Shown here: piece by piece, positions 7,107-16,046 of the stretch
Layout of the letters: the number at the start of each line of letters is the position of its first letter
Position numbering within the stretch: the first letter of the stretch is position 1
Origin: an uncultured Clostridia bacterium
GTDB lineage: Bacteria; Bacillota; Clostridia; Oscillospirales; CAG-272
Reading direction: 5' to 3'
Assembly (NCBI GenBank): GCA_947631765.1
Contig: CANRMP010000001.1
Coordinates: forward strand, 203,587-242,765
Length of the DNA: 39,179 nt
Translations under genes and position numbers: made by a program
Notes under the pieces: generated by a model
Told to the model about the DNA's origin: nothing
Databases searched by the model: none
The model's input: only the letters and a program-made list of their open reading frames with translations

Positions 7107-8360
7107 TTGCGTTTGGACGGTGAGAAATTGGATTTTAAGTATATTGCAAAAGTCTTTTCCCGATTTTTTCTTGTCGTTCTGACAATTATTATTGTCATAA
7201 ACGTGATGTATCATGTCGTAAGCGACGGTATAAAGCAGATTGAGACGATAGAAACGACAAACGGCAGTATTATGCGCACGGTTGATTCGGTCGCAACGCT
7301 TATAAGAAACGAATACGCCATAGAAAAAGAAAAGGACGCCATATTCGGATATACCGCCTCGGACGGTCAGAGGCTTGCAAAAAAAGCGAAGGTCGCCGAC
7401 CTTTACGAGGACTCCGAAAAAAATCGGGAGCTTATTGAAAAAATCGATACTTGGGAAGAGGAGCTCGGAGTTCTTCAAAGCGCGCAAAATCTTGAGAGCT
7501 CGTATACCGTTTCAAGCATTGAAAAGAGAATAAACGAGACCTTTCTTGAGTTTTCTTTGGCTTGCGACGCGGGCGACAAAAAGCTTTGCGACTCGCTTTC
7601 CTCGGATATCAGAATTTACAGCGCGATAAAAGAGCTCAAAAACGGACATACCGATTATAAAGAAGAAACGCGCCGGCTTGAAAAGCAGATAAGCGACGCT
7701 TATGGCGAGCTCGGCAAAGCCTCCTCGTCCGTAAAAAGCGACCGCGCGGGCTATTTTTACACCGAGTGCGACGGCTATGAGGAATTTTTCGCAAATATCA
7801 ATCTTGACAGCGTGACGCTTGACGAGCTTCTTACAATAGACGACGCCGAGCCGAATGATACAAATAATTATATCGGAAAAATCGTTGAGGACTACACGTG
7901 GAGCATAATAGTTCCGCTTTCCTCACAAGAATCGATGGAATTTCAAATCGGAGGCAAGTATGAGGTCTGTTTTTCAAGCGGCACAACGCTTGATATGACC
8001 GCAAAAAGAATTGTCCGTAAAACCGGCAGGGAAGAAGCGTTTATTATTCTCACATATGACAAAATTCCCGAGGATTTTTCCTTTACAAGATATCAGCCGG
8101 TCAGCGTGTGCTTTGAAAAATTCGAAGGCTTTAAGGTTCCGCTCTCCTCCATTCGGTATCTTGACGAATACGAAGGGGTATATGTGCTTCACGGAAACGT
8201 CATAGAATTTCGCAGAGTTAAAATCCTTGCCGTTGAGGACGCATATGCTTTGTGCGACGCTTCGTTTTCCGCAAGCGACGGAAAATACAAATCGCTCAAA
8301 TTTTATGACAAAATAGTTGTAAAGGGTGAAGGTCTTTATGTCGGAAAAATTATTAACTGA
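7107..8360 (+). CDS. HlyD-like membrane-anchored protein of the division cluster
   Basis: A protein of about 417 residues with one N-terminal membrane segment (roughly residues 17-40), a charged region with coiled-coil character (about 75-200), and a beta-rich C-terminal half ending with a strand-turn pattern (VPLSSIRYLDEYEGVYVLHG) resembling the barrel of HlyD/RND-type adaptor proteins. Proteins like this are found next to yggS-sepF in Clostridia and are often labelled HlyD-family, but no transporter partner is encoded here. Transport is therefore doubtful; an envelope or division-site role is an inference from location. The start is uncertain: TTG at 7107 is the longest, while TTG at 7128 follows GGTGAG at short spacing. 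The 3' end overlaps yggS by 23 bases, indicating translational coupling. Confidence 0.7.
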   Translation: MRLDGEKLDFKYIAKVFSRFFLVVLTIIIVINVMYHVVSDGIKQIETIETTNGSIMRTVDSVATLIRNEYAIEKEKDAIFGYTASDGQRLAKKAKVADLYEDSEKNRELIEKIDTWEEELGVLQSAQNLESSYTVSSIEKRINETFLEFSLACDAGDKKLCDSLSSDIRIYSAIKELKNGHTDYKEETRRLEKQISDAYGELGKASSSVKSDRAGYFYTECDGYEEFFANINLDSVTLDELLTIDDAEPNDTNNYIGKIVEDYTWSIIVPLSSQESMEFQIGGKYEVCFSSGTTLDMTAKRIVRKTGREEAFIILTYDKIPEDFSFTRYQPVSVCFEKFEGFKVPLSSIRYLDEYEGVYVLHGNVIEFRRVKILAVEDAYALCDASFSASDGKYKSLKFYDKIVVKGEGLYVGKIIN

Positions 8361-9072
8361 CGGATATAAGATACAAATCGGGGAAAGCTTTGATAAAGTC
8401 AGAGAGGCTCTTAAAAATTCCGGTCGGGAAGAAAAGGTAACGTTGCTTGCCGCCACAAAGACCCTGTCGGCTGAGGTTATAAATTACGCCGCAGAAAATT
8501 TAGGGCTTTGCTATATCGGAGAAAACCGCGTTCAGGAGCTGCTCTCAAAATACGACGCGCTTCGGCGTGACCTGCTTCACATCCATTTTATCGGCAGACT
8601 GCAAAGAAACAAGGTAAAATACATTATAGACAAGGTGGAAATGATAGAGTCTGTCGACAGTATGCCCCTTGCCCTTGAAATTGACAGGCAGGCGGCAAAA
8701 TGCGGCAGGGTCATGAATATTCTTGCCGAAATCAACATAGGCGCCGAGGAAAGCAAGGGCGGCGTGCCGAAGGAGAAGGCGCGGGAGTTTGTAAGCTCGC
8801 TTGAAGAGCTGAAAAATATAAACGTATGCGGACTTATGGTTATCCCGCCTGTCGGAAACAGCGAAGAATATATAAAATATTTTACCGAAACTTATAATAT
8901 TTTCGTTGACATTTTCGAAAAGAAAGTACATAATAACAAGGATGGCTGTGTTCTCTCAATGGGAATGTCGGACAGCTATATTGAGGCGATAAGCTGCGGG
9001 TCGACCCTTATAAGACTCGGGAGCGCGCTCTTCGGTAAAAGAGACTATGCGTACCCTGACAATTCGCAGTAA
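8338..9072 (+). CDS. YggS-family pyridoxal phosphate homeostasis protein
   Basis: Binds pyridoxal 5'-phosphate and helps keep vitamin B6 and amino acid pools balanced; no enzymatic reaction is established for the family. The 244-residue protein has the cofactor lysine in LLAATKTLS, followed by YIGENRVQEL, HFIGRLQRNKVKYI and LSMGMSDSYIEAI, which are the classic signatures. ATG at 8338 is chosen over the in-frame GTG at 8326 because GGGTGAAGG is placed as a ribosome binding site for it. The start lies within the upstream gene. The gene lies just before sepF, the usual order in Firmicutes (YlmE in Bacillus). Confidence 0.93.
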   Translation: MSEKLLTDGYKIQIGESFDKVREALKNSGREEKVTLLAATKTLSAEVINYAAENLGLCYIGENRVQELLSKYDALRRDLLHIHFIGRLQRNKVKYIIDKVEMIESVDSMPLALEIDRQAAKCGRVMNILAEINIGAEESKGGVPKEKAREFVSSLEELKNINVCGLMVIPPVGNSEEYIKYFTETYNIFVDIFEKKVHNNKDGCVLSMGMSDSYIEAISCGSTLIRLGSALFGKRDYAYPDNSQ

Positions 9073-9100
9073 ATATTGCGGGTAAGCAAAGTCATGGCGT

Positions 9101-9129
9101 TTTACGGCGGTAATAAAAAAGAATAAAAT
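9101..9129 (+). promoter_or_regulatory. Possible sepF promoter
   Basis: TTTACG (9101-9106), a 17-base spacer and TAAAAT (9124-9129) lie in the 98-base gap before sepF. The -35 matches consensus at four of six positions, so this is only a candidate. Confidence 0.35.
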
Positions 9130-9170
9130 TAAAAGAAAAATATACAATAACCAAACAAACGGAGGCTATT

Positions 9171-9659
9171 ATGGGATTCAAAAATATTTTAAACGACCTT
9201 TTCTCAACCGATGATCAGGAAGATGAAAACGTTGACGTGCAGGAAGACGAAAATGAGGCTGCGGTAAGCACTGAAAAAGCCGAGCCCTCGACCCGTCAGA
9301 ATGCATCGGCACGTCAAAGCGCACCGAAGAGCGCACCCGCGCCCGCACCGTCTGCCGGAGCGCTTGAGCTCAAAATCTGCAAGCCGCAGTCCTTTACCGA
9401 GGTGGGAACTATTGCAGACCACCTTATGAATCATTGCACTGTTGTGCTCAATCTTGAGACGACCACCAAAGAGACCGCAAGAAGAATTGTCGACTTTCTT
9501 AACGGAGTTTCCTATTCTATGGACGGTCAGATAAAGCCGGTCGCAAACAATACCTTCGTCATAACGCCCAAGACCGTGAGCGTTACCGGGGCAAGTCTTG
9601 ACGACGAGCCGGTTATCGAAGAGCCGAAGCAGGAAGATTCGTCATTTGACAATTTCTGA
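9171..9659 (+). CDS. sepF: Cell division protein SepF
   Basis: SepF bundles FtsZ filaments and tethers them to the membrane at the division site. The 162-residue protein has the expected plan: an N-terminal amphipathic membrane-binding helix (MGFKNILNDLF), an acidic then Ala/Pro-rich linker (about 17-65), and the conserved C-terminal SepF domain (about 66-145) with ETTTKETARRIVDFLNG, YSMDGQIKPVANNTFVITPK. The linker includes a SAPAPAPS stretch. An acidic tail of about 18 residues follows. CGGAGG precedes the ATG at good spacing. Its neighbours ylmG, ylmH and divIVA are the conserved Gram-positive division cluster, although ftsZ itself is absent from the window. Confidence 0.96.
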   Translation: MGFKNILNDLFSTDDQEDENVDVQEDENEAAVSTEKAEPSTRQNASARQSAPKSAPAPAPSAGALELKICKPQSFTEVGTIADHLMNHCTVVLNLETTTKETARRIVDFLNGVSYSMDGQIKPVANNTFVITPKTVSVTGASLDDEPVIEEPKQEDSSFDNF

Positions 9660-9703
9660 TTTCGCACTTAAACTTAAAAAAGGAAAGAAATGTTGGTGTA
9701 ATC

Positions 9704-9970
9704 GTGAATATAGTTTGGTATACGCTTGTAACTATCGTTCGTACGGCAATTGAACTTGAAATCGCCTTACTTATTGTCAGACTGATTTATGACCTCATTT
9801 TTTCGGATTCGGACAGTAAGCTTGCCGACATTCTTTATGTACTTACCGAGCCTATTGTGTCTCCGGTGAGACTGCTGCTTTCAAAAATTCCGGCGCTTCA
9901 GGAGCTGCCTATCGACCTGTCCTTTTTTGTGACCTCACTGCTGCTCAGCCTTATTTTGCTTATATTATAA
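9704..9970 (+). CDS. ylmG: YggT/YlmG-family membrane protein
   Basis: An 88-residue integral membrane protein with two hydrophobic segments (about 3-28 and 69-88) joined by a loop containing TEPIVSPVRLLLSKIPA, which matches the conserved EP(I/L)xxPxR motif of the YggT family. Its exact function is unknown; it accompanies sepF in many bacteria and the plastid homologue affects nucleoid and thylakoid organisation. The start is GTG at 9704; upstream AAAGGAAAG is rather distant, so the ribosome binding site is weak. It ends 9 bases before ylmH, implying cotranscription. Confidence 0.9.
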   Translation: MNIVWYTLVTIVRTAIELEIALLIVRLIYDLIFSDSDSKLADILYVLTEPIVSPVRLLLSKIPALQELPIDLSFFVTSLLLSLILLIL

Positions 9971-9979
9971 AGATCCGAT

Positions 9980-10744
9980 ATGAACAATGATAAAAATATC
10001 CTTGCTTCGAGAATAAACGATATGGCAAGGAGCGCCGGGGACGGGCAGTTTGCCGTTTCAATGTTTTTGACGCCCGAGGAATGTGCTCTTGCCGAAAAAC
10101 AGCTCAGCTATAATTTTTCAGATTCAAGGTATGCTTTTTACGGCGGATATCCGGAAGCGGAACGAAAAATACTCGTTTTGTTTCCGGATTACGCCGACAT
10201 GCATGACTTTGACGCCTCGGAATATTTTCTGCCGCTGCTTATAAAGCCCTGCGGATACGAAAAGCTCACCCATTCCGCCTGCCTCGGAGCGCTTATGAAT
10301 TGCTCTGCCAAACGCTCGGCTATCGGAGATATAGTTATCACCGACGAGGGCGCCGTTGTATTTGTAACAAAGGCTGTGGCGGAGCTTCTTTTGACGGATA
10401 GGAATATTTTGACAAGAGTCGGGCGGGAAAAGGTTAAAATATCAATCGCTCCGGCAGACCTTACCGAAAACATAAAGCGGGAATACGAAGAGGTGACCTT
10501 TGTCATGTCTTCATGCCGCATTGACTGTATTGTCAGCGAAATTACCGGACTGTCAAGAGAAAAGGTCAAGGGGATAATTCTTGCCGGCGAGGTTATGAGA
10601 AACCACGAGAGCGTCAGAGATTTTTCAGAGCGTTTTGAGGTGGGAGATATTATTTCAGTGCGCGGACACGGCAAGTACATAATACAAGCTCTTAGTGACA
10701 CGAGAAAGGGAAGGCTGAGAGTTACGGCGCTAAAGTACAGATAA
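9980..10744 (+). CDS. ylmH: YlmH-like S4-domain RNA-binding protein
   Basis: A 254-residue protein with a C-terminal S4 RNA-binding domain at about 178-245 (SSCRIDCIVSEITGLSREKV, then GEVMRN, GDIISVRGHGKY). The N-terminal part, including MFLTPEECALAEKQL and YAFYGGYPEAERKIL, matches the YlmH family of Gram-positive division clusters. Bacillus YlmH has been linked to ribosome-associated quality control as an RqcP-like factor, and homologues affect division; which role applies here cannot be read from sequence. It lies directly after ylmG and 114 bases before divIVA. The ATG at 9980 has a weak AGAT-type ribosome site, consistent with coupling to the preceding gene. Confidence 0.92.
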   Translation: MNNDKNILASRINDMARSAGDGQFAVSMFLTPEECALAEKQLSYNFSDSRYAFYGGYPEAERKILVLFPDYADMHDFDASEYFLPLLIKPCGYEKLTHSACLGALMNCSAKRSAIGDIVITDEGAVVFVTKAVAELLLTDRNILTRVGREKVKISIAPADLTENIKREYEEVTFVMSSCRIDCIVSEITGLSREKVKGIILAGEVMRNHESVRDFSERFEVGDIISVRGHGKYIIQALSDTRKGRLRVTALKYR

Positions 10745-10858
10745 AACCGACAGCGTATTTTTGTTTTGCATTTACTTTGATACACAATCCGTCTTTTATA
10801 CTTAATCTGATGAGAAAGGAAGCCTTGGCAAAGCTGCAAAGGCAATGGTCATTTTGCA

Positions 10859-11668
10859 ATGATTCCTCCTTCCGAGCTTGAGGGAAAGCAGTTCAAAAAA
10901 GCGGTAAAGGGCTATAATACCGCCGACGTGGACGAACATATAGAATTCATTGTCAATAAATACTGTGAGCTGTATCTTGCTTATAATGAGCTTGAAAAGA
11001 AATACGCAGAGACCAGCGCGGAGCTTGAGGTATTTAAAAACAACGAGGACGCTATACGCCGCGCGCTTGTAGAGGCGCAAAATACAAAAGCTAAGATAAT
11101 AAGAGACGCCACAAGGCGTTCAGAAACTATACTTAAAAGCTCCAAAGAAAACTGCGATAAGATAATATCCGATTTCAAGGAGCAGATAAATTACGAAAGA
11201 ACCACTCTTGCCACACTGCGGGCGCAGGTGGAGGAGTTTAAATACCGAATTTTTTCTCAATATCAACAGCATATCGAGTATCTTGAGGAGATATCCCCCG
11301 ACAAGGACGCCGGAACCGAATGGAATCTGCCTACAAGCGAGTATGCCGGCAAGGTTGTGGCGCAAATTGTGTTTGACGTTGAGAAAGCCGAAAATGAGGC
11401 GGCAAAGGAAGAGCTCTTTGCCACTGAAAACGGGATTGACGACGAAACGCTTGAAACTCTTGTCGCCGATACGGCGGCGTTTGACACAACAAGCTCAAAC
11501 GCAGACCCCGACGACGAGGATATGAAGGTGTATGTTCCGGATGAAAAGGAACGCCGTTTTTCACACACCGCTACCTCGGAATTTACCGCTACAAAGGATT
11601 TATCGAATAATTCGGATAATAATGCAAGTGACTCTCAAAGTGACGACAAAGAAATAAAAGAAGAATAA
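10859..11668 (+). CDS. divIVA: DivIVA-domain cell division/polarity protein
   Basis: A 269-residue coiled-coil protein. Residues 1-35 (beginning MIPPSELEGKQFKKAVKGYN, then TADVDEHIEFI) match the membrane-curvature-sensing N-terminal domain of DivIVA. A long coiled coil occupies about 30-130 and is followed by an acidic, low-complexity C-terminal tail with many Asp, Glu and Ser. DivIVA homologues gather at negatively curved membrane such as septa and poles and recruit division or sporulation partners. The ATG at 10859 has no clear ribosome binding site and no alternative start exists in frame back to the stop at 10811, so initiation must be weak or unusual. It completes the sepF-ylmG-ylmH-divIVA set and precedes ileS, the conserved order in Firmicutes. 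Confidence 0.9.
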   Translation: MIPPSELEGKQFKKAVKGYNTADVDEHIEFIVNKYCELYLAYNELEKKYAETSAELEVFKNNEDAIRRALVEAQNTKAKIIRDATRRSETILKSSKENCDKIISDFKEQINYERTTLATLRAQVEEFKYRIFSQYQQHIEYLEEISPDKDAGTEWNLPTSEYAGKVVAQIVFDVEKAENEAAKEELFATENGIDDETLETLVADTAAFDTTSSNADPDDEDMKVYVPDEKERRFSHTATSEFTATKDLSNNSDNNASDSQSDDKEIKEE

Positions 11669-11731
11669 ACGATAATGCCGTCGAGCCTGATTTTTGCAAC
11701 GCCGACAGCATAGGAAACGGAGAATAAACAT

Positions 11732-14536
11732 ATGTCAAAGGACTATACACCATCCCTGAATTTACCCAAAACCGACTTTTCCATGAGGGCAAACCTGCCT
11801 CAAAAGGAACCGCAAATTCTTGAAAATTGGAAAAAAATCGATTTATACAATCTGATCAATAAAAAGAACGAAAAGAATCCCTCTTTTGTTCTGCACGACG
11901 GACCTCCTTTTTCAAACGGAAATATCCACATGGGAACCGCAATGAACAAGGTGCTAAAGGACATTATAAACAAGAGCAAAATGATGGAGGGCTATCGTGT
12001 GCCTTATATCCCCGGCTGGGATAATCACGGAATGCCTATCGAATCGGCAATTATAAAGCAGAGCAAGCTTGACAGAAATAAAATGTCAATTCCAGAATTC
12101 AGAAGCGCGTGCGAAAATTTCGCCAAAAAGTACGTCGCGATTCAAATGGATTCCTTCAAGCGCCTCGGCGTGCTTGCAGACTGGGAGCATCCTTACACCA
12201 CAATGGCACCCTCCTTTGAGGCTACAGAAATAAAAGTCTTCGGGGACATGTTCAACAAGGGGTATATATACAAGGGCATGAAGCCGGTATATTGGTGCCC
12301 CACCTGCGTTACCGCCCTTGCGGAGGCTGAAATCGAGTACGCGGAGGACCCCTGCACCTCAATTTATGTGAAATTCCGCTTAAGAGACGACAAGGGACTG
12401 CTTTCGGGAATTTGCGACAAGGACAACACCTATTTTATCATATGGACCACCACAACCTGGACTCTGCCCGGAAACCAAGCTATTGCCCTAAATCCGGATG
12501 AAAAATATGCTATAGTCGACGCTAAAAACGGCGAGTTTTACATTGTCGCTTCCGCCCTTGCCGAAAAGACAATGGAAGCCGGAAATATTAAAGAATACGC
12601 TGTTCTTGCCGAATTTTGCGGCAGGGAATTTGAATACATGACGGCTGAGCATCCCTTCCTTGACAGAAAATCGCTTATCGCAAACGCCGATTACGTCACA
12701 ATGGACAGCGGTACCGGATGCGTTCACACCGCCGGCGGCTTTGGAGCCGACGACTACGTCACAAGCAAAAAATACAACATAAACGTTGTTGTTCCGGTGA
12801 ACGATTACGGATACCAGACCGAAGAGGCGGGGAAATTCGCGGGGCTCAAATACGACAAGTCAAATGAAGCCATACTTGACGACCTTAAAGAGAGCGGCGC
12901 TCTCTTTGCCTTTGAAAATATCATACACCAGTATCCTCACTGCTGGAGATGCAACAACCCGATAATATTCCGCGCCACGCCTCAGTGGTTCTGCTCGGTT
13001 GAAAAATTCAGAGATGACGCTATAAAAGCGGTCGGAAACGTTACGTGGATACCCGCATGGGGTGAGGAAAGAATGGTGCAGATGATCCGCGACAGAGCCG
13101 ACTGGTGCATATCGCGGCAGAGAAACTGGGGGCTCCCCATCACCGCTTTTTACTGCGCCGACTGCGACGAGAAAAAAGAAAGAGCTATTTGCACTCCCGA
13201 GATTATTGACAAAATTTCCGATATATTTGCAAAGGAGGGCTCAAACGCGTGGTTTATAAAATCGCCCGAAGAGCTGCTTCCCGAGGGCTTTGTATGCCCC
13301 GTTTGCAAGGGGAAAAGCTTTGTCAAGGACACAAACACCCTTGACGGCTGGTTTGACTCGGGCTCCTCGCACTTTGCGGTGCTTGAAAACAAGGAAGAGC
13401 TCAAATGGCCGGCGGATTTGTATCTTGAAGGCGCCGACCAGTACAGAGGTTGGTTCCAGTCCTCATTGCTTTGCGCCGTAGGCTCGAAAAACATGGGCGC
13501 GCCATATAAGCAGGTGCTCACTCACGGCTGGGTGGTTGACGGCAAGGGTGAAGCAATGCACAAGTCAAAGGGCAATTCGATTTATCCCGAGGACGTTATC
13601 AAGAAGTACGGCGCCGATATTGTAAGACTTTGGGTCGCCTCCGCCGATTATCACGTTGACGTCAGATGCTCCGACGTGATATTCTCACAGCTTTCAGAAA
13701 GCTACAGAAAGTTCAGAAATACCGCAAGAGTAATACTCGGAAATCTCGGCGATTTTGACCCCGATACCAATATGATTGAGCCCGACAAGCTGCTCGATAT
13801 TGACAGGTGGGCAATATCAAGAGTGAACTCTTTTGCAGATATCGCAAAGAAGGCGTACGACGAGTACGAGTTCCATGACATATGCCAGGCGCTGAACAAT
13901 TTCTGCACCACCGATATGTCAAAGCTGTATATTGATATAATCAAGGACAGAGTTTACGTTGAGGGCAAGGAATCCTTTGAAAGAAGAAGCGCCCAGACCG
14001 CGCTTTACATTGTACTGTCGGAGATGACGCGCATTATGGCGCCCATACTTTCTTACACCTGCGATGAGATATGGCTTGCTATGCCGCACCGCGACTCCTT
14101 CGATGCCAAAAGCGTGTTCCTTAGCTCAATGCCAAAGTACAAAAAGGAATATTCCTTTCCCGAGGTCGAAAAGAAATACGAAATGCTCTTCTCGTACCGT
14201 GACGACGTTATGAAGGCGCTTGAAATCGCAAGAGGCGAAAAGCTTATAGGAAAGTCGCTTGACGCAAAGATTACAATTTTCTGCTCGGGTGACGTTGCAA
14301 AGCTTCTCAGAGCTCATAAAGAAGAGCTTTGCACCCTTTTCATAGTTTCGGGCGTTGAAATATCCGAAGACGCACCCGCGTCCGGCGCGTATGTTTCTGA
14401 GACCTCAAATATAGGAGTGCTTGTCGAGACGGCGGACGGCAGAAAGTGCGATAGATGCTGGTCATACTCTACAGACGGCATAGACGACGGGGACAGCTAT
14501 ATATGTCAAAGATGCAAAAAAATACTCGGATTATAA
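11732..14536 (+). CDS. ileS: Isoleucyl-tRNA synthetase
   Basis: Charges tRNA-Ile with isoleucine. At 934 residues it has full bacterial length. The class I signatures are present but in variant form: HMGT at residues 66-69 for HIGH, and MHKSKGN near residue 610 for KMSKS. The editing domain (about 185-400) contains WTTTTWTLPGN and DSGTGCVHTAGGFG. The C-terminal zinc finger has two Cys pairs, CDRC and CQRC, as in typical bacterial IleS. A CGGAGA ribosome site precedes the ATG. Firmicute ileS is often controlled by a T-box leader, but only 63 bases separate it from divIVA and no T-box is visible. Its 3' end overlaps lspA by 34 bases. Confidence 0.97.
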   Translation: MSKDYTPSLNLPKTDFSMRANLPQKEPQILENWKKIDLYNLINKKNEKNPSFVLHDGPPFSNGNIHMGTAMNKVLKDIINKSKMMEGYRVPYIPGWDNHGMPIESAIIKQSKLDRNKMSIPEFRSACENFAKKYVAIQMDSFKRLGVLADWEHPYTTMAPSFEATEIKVFGDMFNKGYIYKGMKPVYWCPTCVTALAEAEIEYAEDPCTSIYVKFRLRDDKGLLSGICDKDNTYFIIWTTTTWTLPGNQAIALNPDEKYAIVDAKNGEFYIVASALAEKTMEAGNIKEYAVLAEFCGREFEYMTAEHPFLDRKSLIANADYVTMDSGTGCVHTAGGFGADDYVTSKKYNINVVVPVNDYGYQTEEAGKFAGLKYDKSNEAILDDLKESGALFAFENIIHQYPHCWRCNNPIIFRATPQWFCSVEKFRDDAIKAVGNVTWIPAWGEERMVQMIRDRADWCISRQRNWGLPITAFYCADCDEKKERAICTPEIIDKISDIFAKEGSNAWFIKSPEELLPEGFVCPVCKGKSFVKDTNTLDGWFDSGSSHFAVLENKEELKWPADLYLEGADQYRGWFQSSLLCAVGSKNMGAPYKQVLTHGWVVDGKGEAMHKSKGNSIYPEDVIKKYGADIVRLWVASADYHVDVRCSDVIFSQLSESYRKFRNTARVILGNLGDFDPDTNMIEPDKLLDIDRWAISRVNSFADIAKKAYDEYEFHDICQALNNFCTTDMSKLYIDIIKDRVYVEGKESFERRSAQTALYIVLSEMTRIMAPILSYTCDEIWLAMPHRDSFDAKSVFLSSMPKYKKEYSFPEVEKKYEMLFSYRDDVMKALEIARGEKLIGKSLDAKITIFCSGDVAKLLRAHKEELCTLFIVSGVEISEDAPASGAYVSETSNIGVLVETADGRKCDRCWSYSTDGIDDGDSYICQRCKKILGL

Positions 14537-15108
14537 ACCTTATTGTCTGCTTCGGAACGGCGATTCTTATTATTCTGCTTGACCAGATAACAAAAGCTGT
14601 TGTGGTTAACAATATTGAGCTCGGGCAGTCGGTTGAAATAATCAAAGGCGTATTTCGCTTTACTTATATAACAAACAGCGGCTCGGCATTCGGAATGCTT
14701 GCCAACGCCCGCTGGGTGTTTATGATACTTTCAACAATAGGAATTGCGGCTATCTGCGCATATGCCGCCATGTTTTCCGCGGAGCTCTCCCGACTGTCGC
14801 TTGTCGCCTTCGGCATGGTGGCAGGCGGAGGGATAGGCAACATGATCGACCGCACATTTAACGGCCCCTCGCTTTTTAACGGAGTTGTTGTCGATTTTAT
14901 CGATTTTTGCGCTTTCCCGAACCTCTGGAAATGGACCTTCAACGTTGCGGATTCTTTTGTCTGCATCGGAGTCGCGCTGATTATTTTCTCTATTATTTAT
15001 GAGGAAATAAAGAAAAACAAAAATCGGGGCGGCAATGATAAAAAAGATAATGAAAAAAAAGACAATGACGAGCAAAATAATCGGGCAGAAGAAAAGGCGG
15101 ATATATAA
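14503..15108 (+). CDS. lspA: Lipoprotein signal peptidase (signal peptidase II) with charged tail
   Basis: Cleaves signal peptides from diacylglyceryl-modified prolipoproteins in the membrane. Four hydrophobic segments fall within residues 1-165. Conserved family motifs are LDQITKAVV near the N-terminus, NSGSAFGML, the catalytic aspartate in GGGIGNMIDR, and the second one in VVDFIDF. ATG at 14503 gives 201 residues, and ATG at 14512 is an alternative. Normal LspA has about 150-165 residues; here some 35 extra C-terminal residues, mostly Lys, Asn, Asp and Glu, extend into the cytosol. The gene begins inside the end of ileS and ends on the start of rluD (TAATG overlap), so all three are translationally coupled. 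Several lipoprotein genes in the window are potential substrates. Confidence 0.95.
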   Translation: MSKMQKNTRIINLIVCFGTAILIILLDQITKAVVVNNIELGQSVEIIKGVFRFTYITNSGSAFGMLANARWVFMILSTIGIAAICAYAAMFSAELSRLSLVAFGMVAGGGIGNMIDRTFNGPSLFNGVVVDFIDFCAFPNLWKWTFNVADSFVCIGVALIIFSIIYEEIKKNKNRGGNDKKDNEKKDNDEQNNRAEEKADI

Positions 15109-16046
15109 TGATTTTTATTGCCGAAGCCGATGACGTCGGAAAAAGAATTGACAATTTAGTGGCGGAGCGCTGTGACATGTCGCGCTCCGCCATTCAAAAA
15201 CTTATAAGCGAAGGCTTTGTGAAGGTAAACGGAAAGAATATTACCAAAAGCTTTGTTGTAAAGTTCGGCGACAGTGTCGAGGCTTGCTTTCCCGAGCCTG
15301 TGGCGCTCTGCGTTGAGCCTGAAAACATCCCTCTTGATATAGTGTATGAGGACGGCGATTTGCTTGTGGTCAACAAGCCGAAGGGCATGGTGGTTCATCC
15401 CGCTCCGGGCAATGAAGGTCACACCCTTGTAAACGCGCTTCTTTATCACTGCCACGGCAGTCTTTCGGGAATAAACGGTGTTATAAGACCGGGAATCGTT
15501 CATCGAATAGACAAAAACACGAGCGGACTTTTGGTTGTCGCCAAAAACGACAAGGCGCATATAGGGCTTGCAAGGCAGATAAGCGAGCATACCTTCTCAA
15601 GAGAATATGAGGCGGTATGCGTCGGCAAAATGAAAGAGGAGCGGGGCAGAATAGAAAAGAATATCGCAAGGCACCCGGTATACCGAAATAAAATGGCGGT
15701 GGTGTCAAGCGGCGGAAGGTATGCCGCCACAAACTGGAGCCTTATTGAGAATTTTGACGGATTTTCGCATATATGCTGTCGCCTTGAAACGGGCAGAACG
15801 CACCAGATAAGAGTTCATATGGCGTATATATCTCATCCTCTGCTTTGCGACGACATTTACGGCGCGGCAAACACCAGGTTTGAAAAGCAAAACGCCAACC
15901 TTGTTATGGGGCAGTGTCTTCATGCCAAGGTCATAGGCTTTGTTCATCCCTGCACGGGAGAGGAGCTTTATTTTAAAAGTCCCCTTCCGTCATACTTTGA
16001 AGCTGTTTTGGATAAGCTTAAAAAAATAAGCGGTGAGGGTCAATGA
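15108..16046 (+). CDS. RluD-family 23S rRNA pseudouridine synthase
   Basis: Isomerises uridine to pseudouridine, probably in 23S rRNA. The 312-residue protein has an N-terminal S4 RNA-binding domain (about 13-75, GKRIDNLVAERCDMSRSAIQ) and the catalytic domain with PGIVHRIDKNTSGLLVVAKN, in which D135 is the catalytic aspartate, then LETGRTHQIRVHM and HPLLCDDIYG. It is immediately coupled to lspA, the usual neighbour in Firmicutes (ylyB in Bacillus). RluA-family members differ in target site, so RluD-like is the safest label and the exact uridines are unknown. It overlaps tatD by 4 bases. Confidence 0.94.
   Translation: MIFIAEADDVGKRIDNLVAERCDMSRSAIQKLISEGFVKVNGKNITKSFVVKFGDSVEACFPEPVALCVEPENIPLDIVYEDGDLLVVNKPKGMVVHPAPGNEGHTLVNALLYHCHGSLSGINGVIRPGIVHRIDKNTSGLLVVAKNDKAHIGLARQISEHTFSREYEAVCVGKMKEERGRIEKNIARHPVYRNKMAVVSSGGRYAATNWSLIENFDGFSHICCRLETGRTHQIRVHMAYISHPLLCDDIYGAANTRFEKQNANLVMGQCLHAKVIGFVHPCTGEELYFKSPLPSYFEAVLDKLKKISGEGQ

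Noticed and set aside
10767-10802. Promoter before divIVA (TATACT at 10797-10802)
   Set aside because: No -35 hexamer occurs at 16-18 bases; the nearest candidates give 14 or 20.
11669-11731. T-box leader before ileS
   Set aside because: Only 63 bases separate divIVA and ileS, too short, and no terminator/antiterminator pair is visible.
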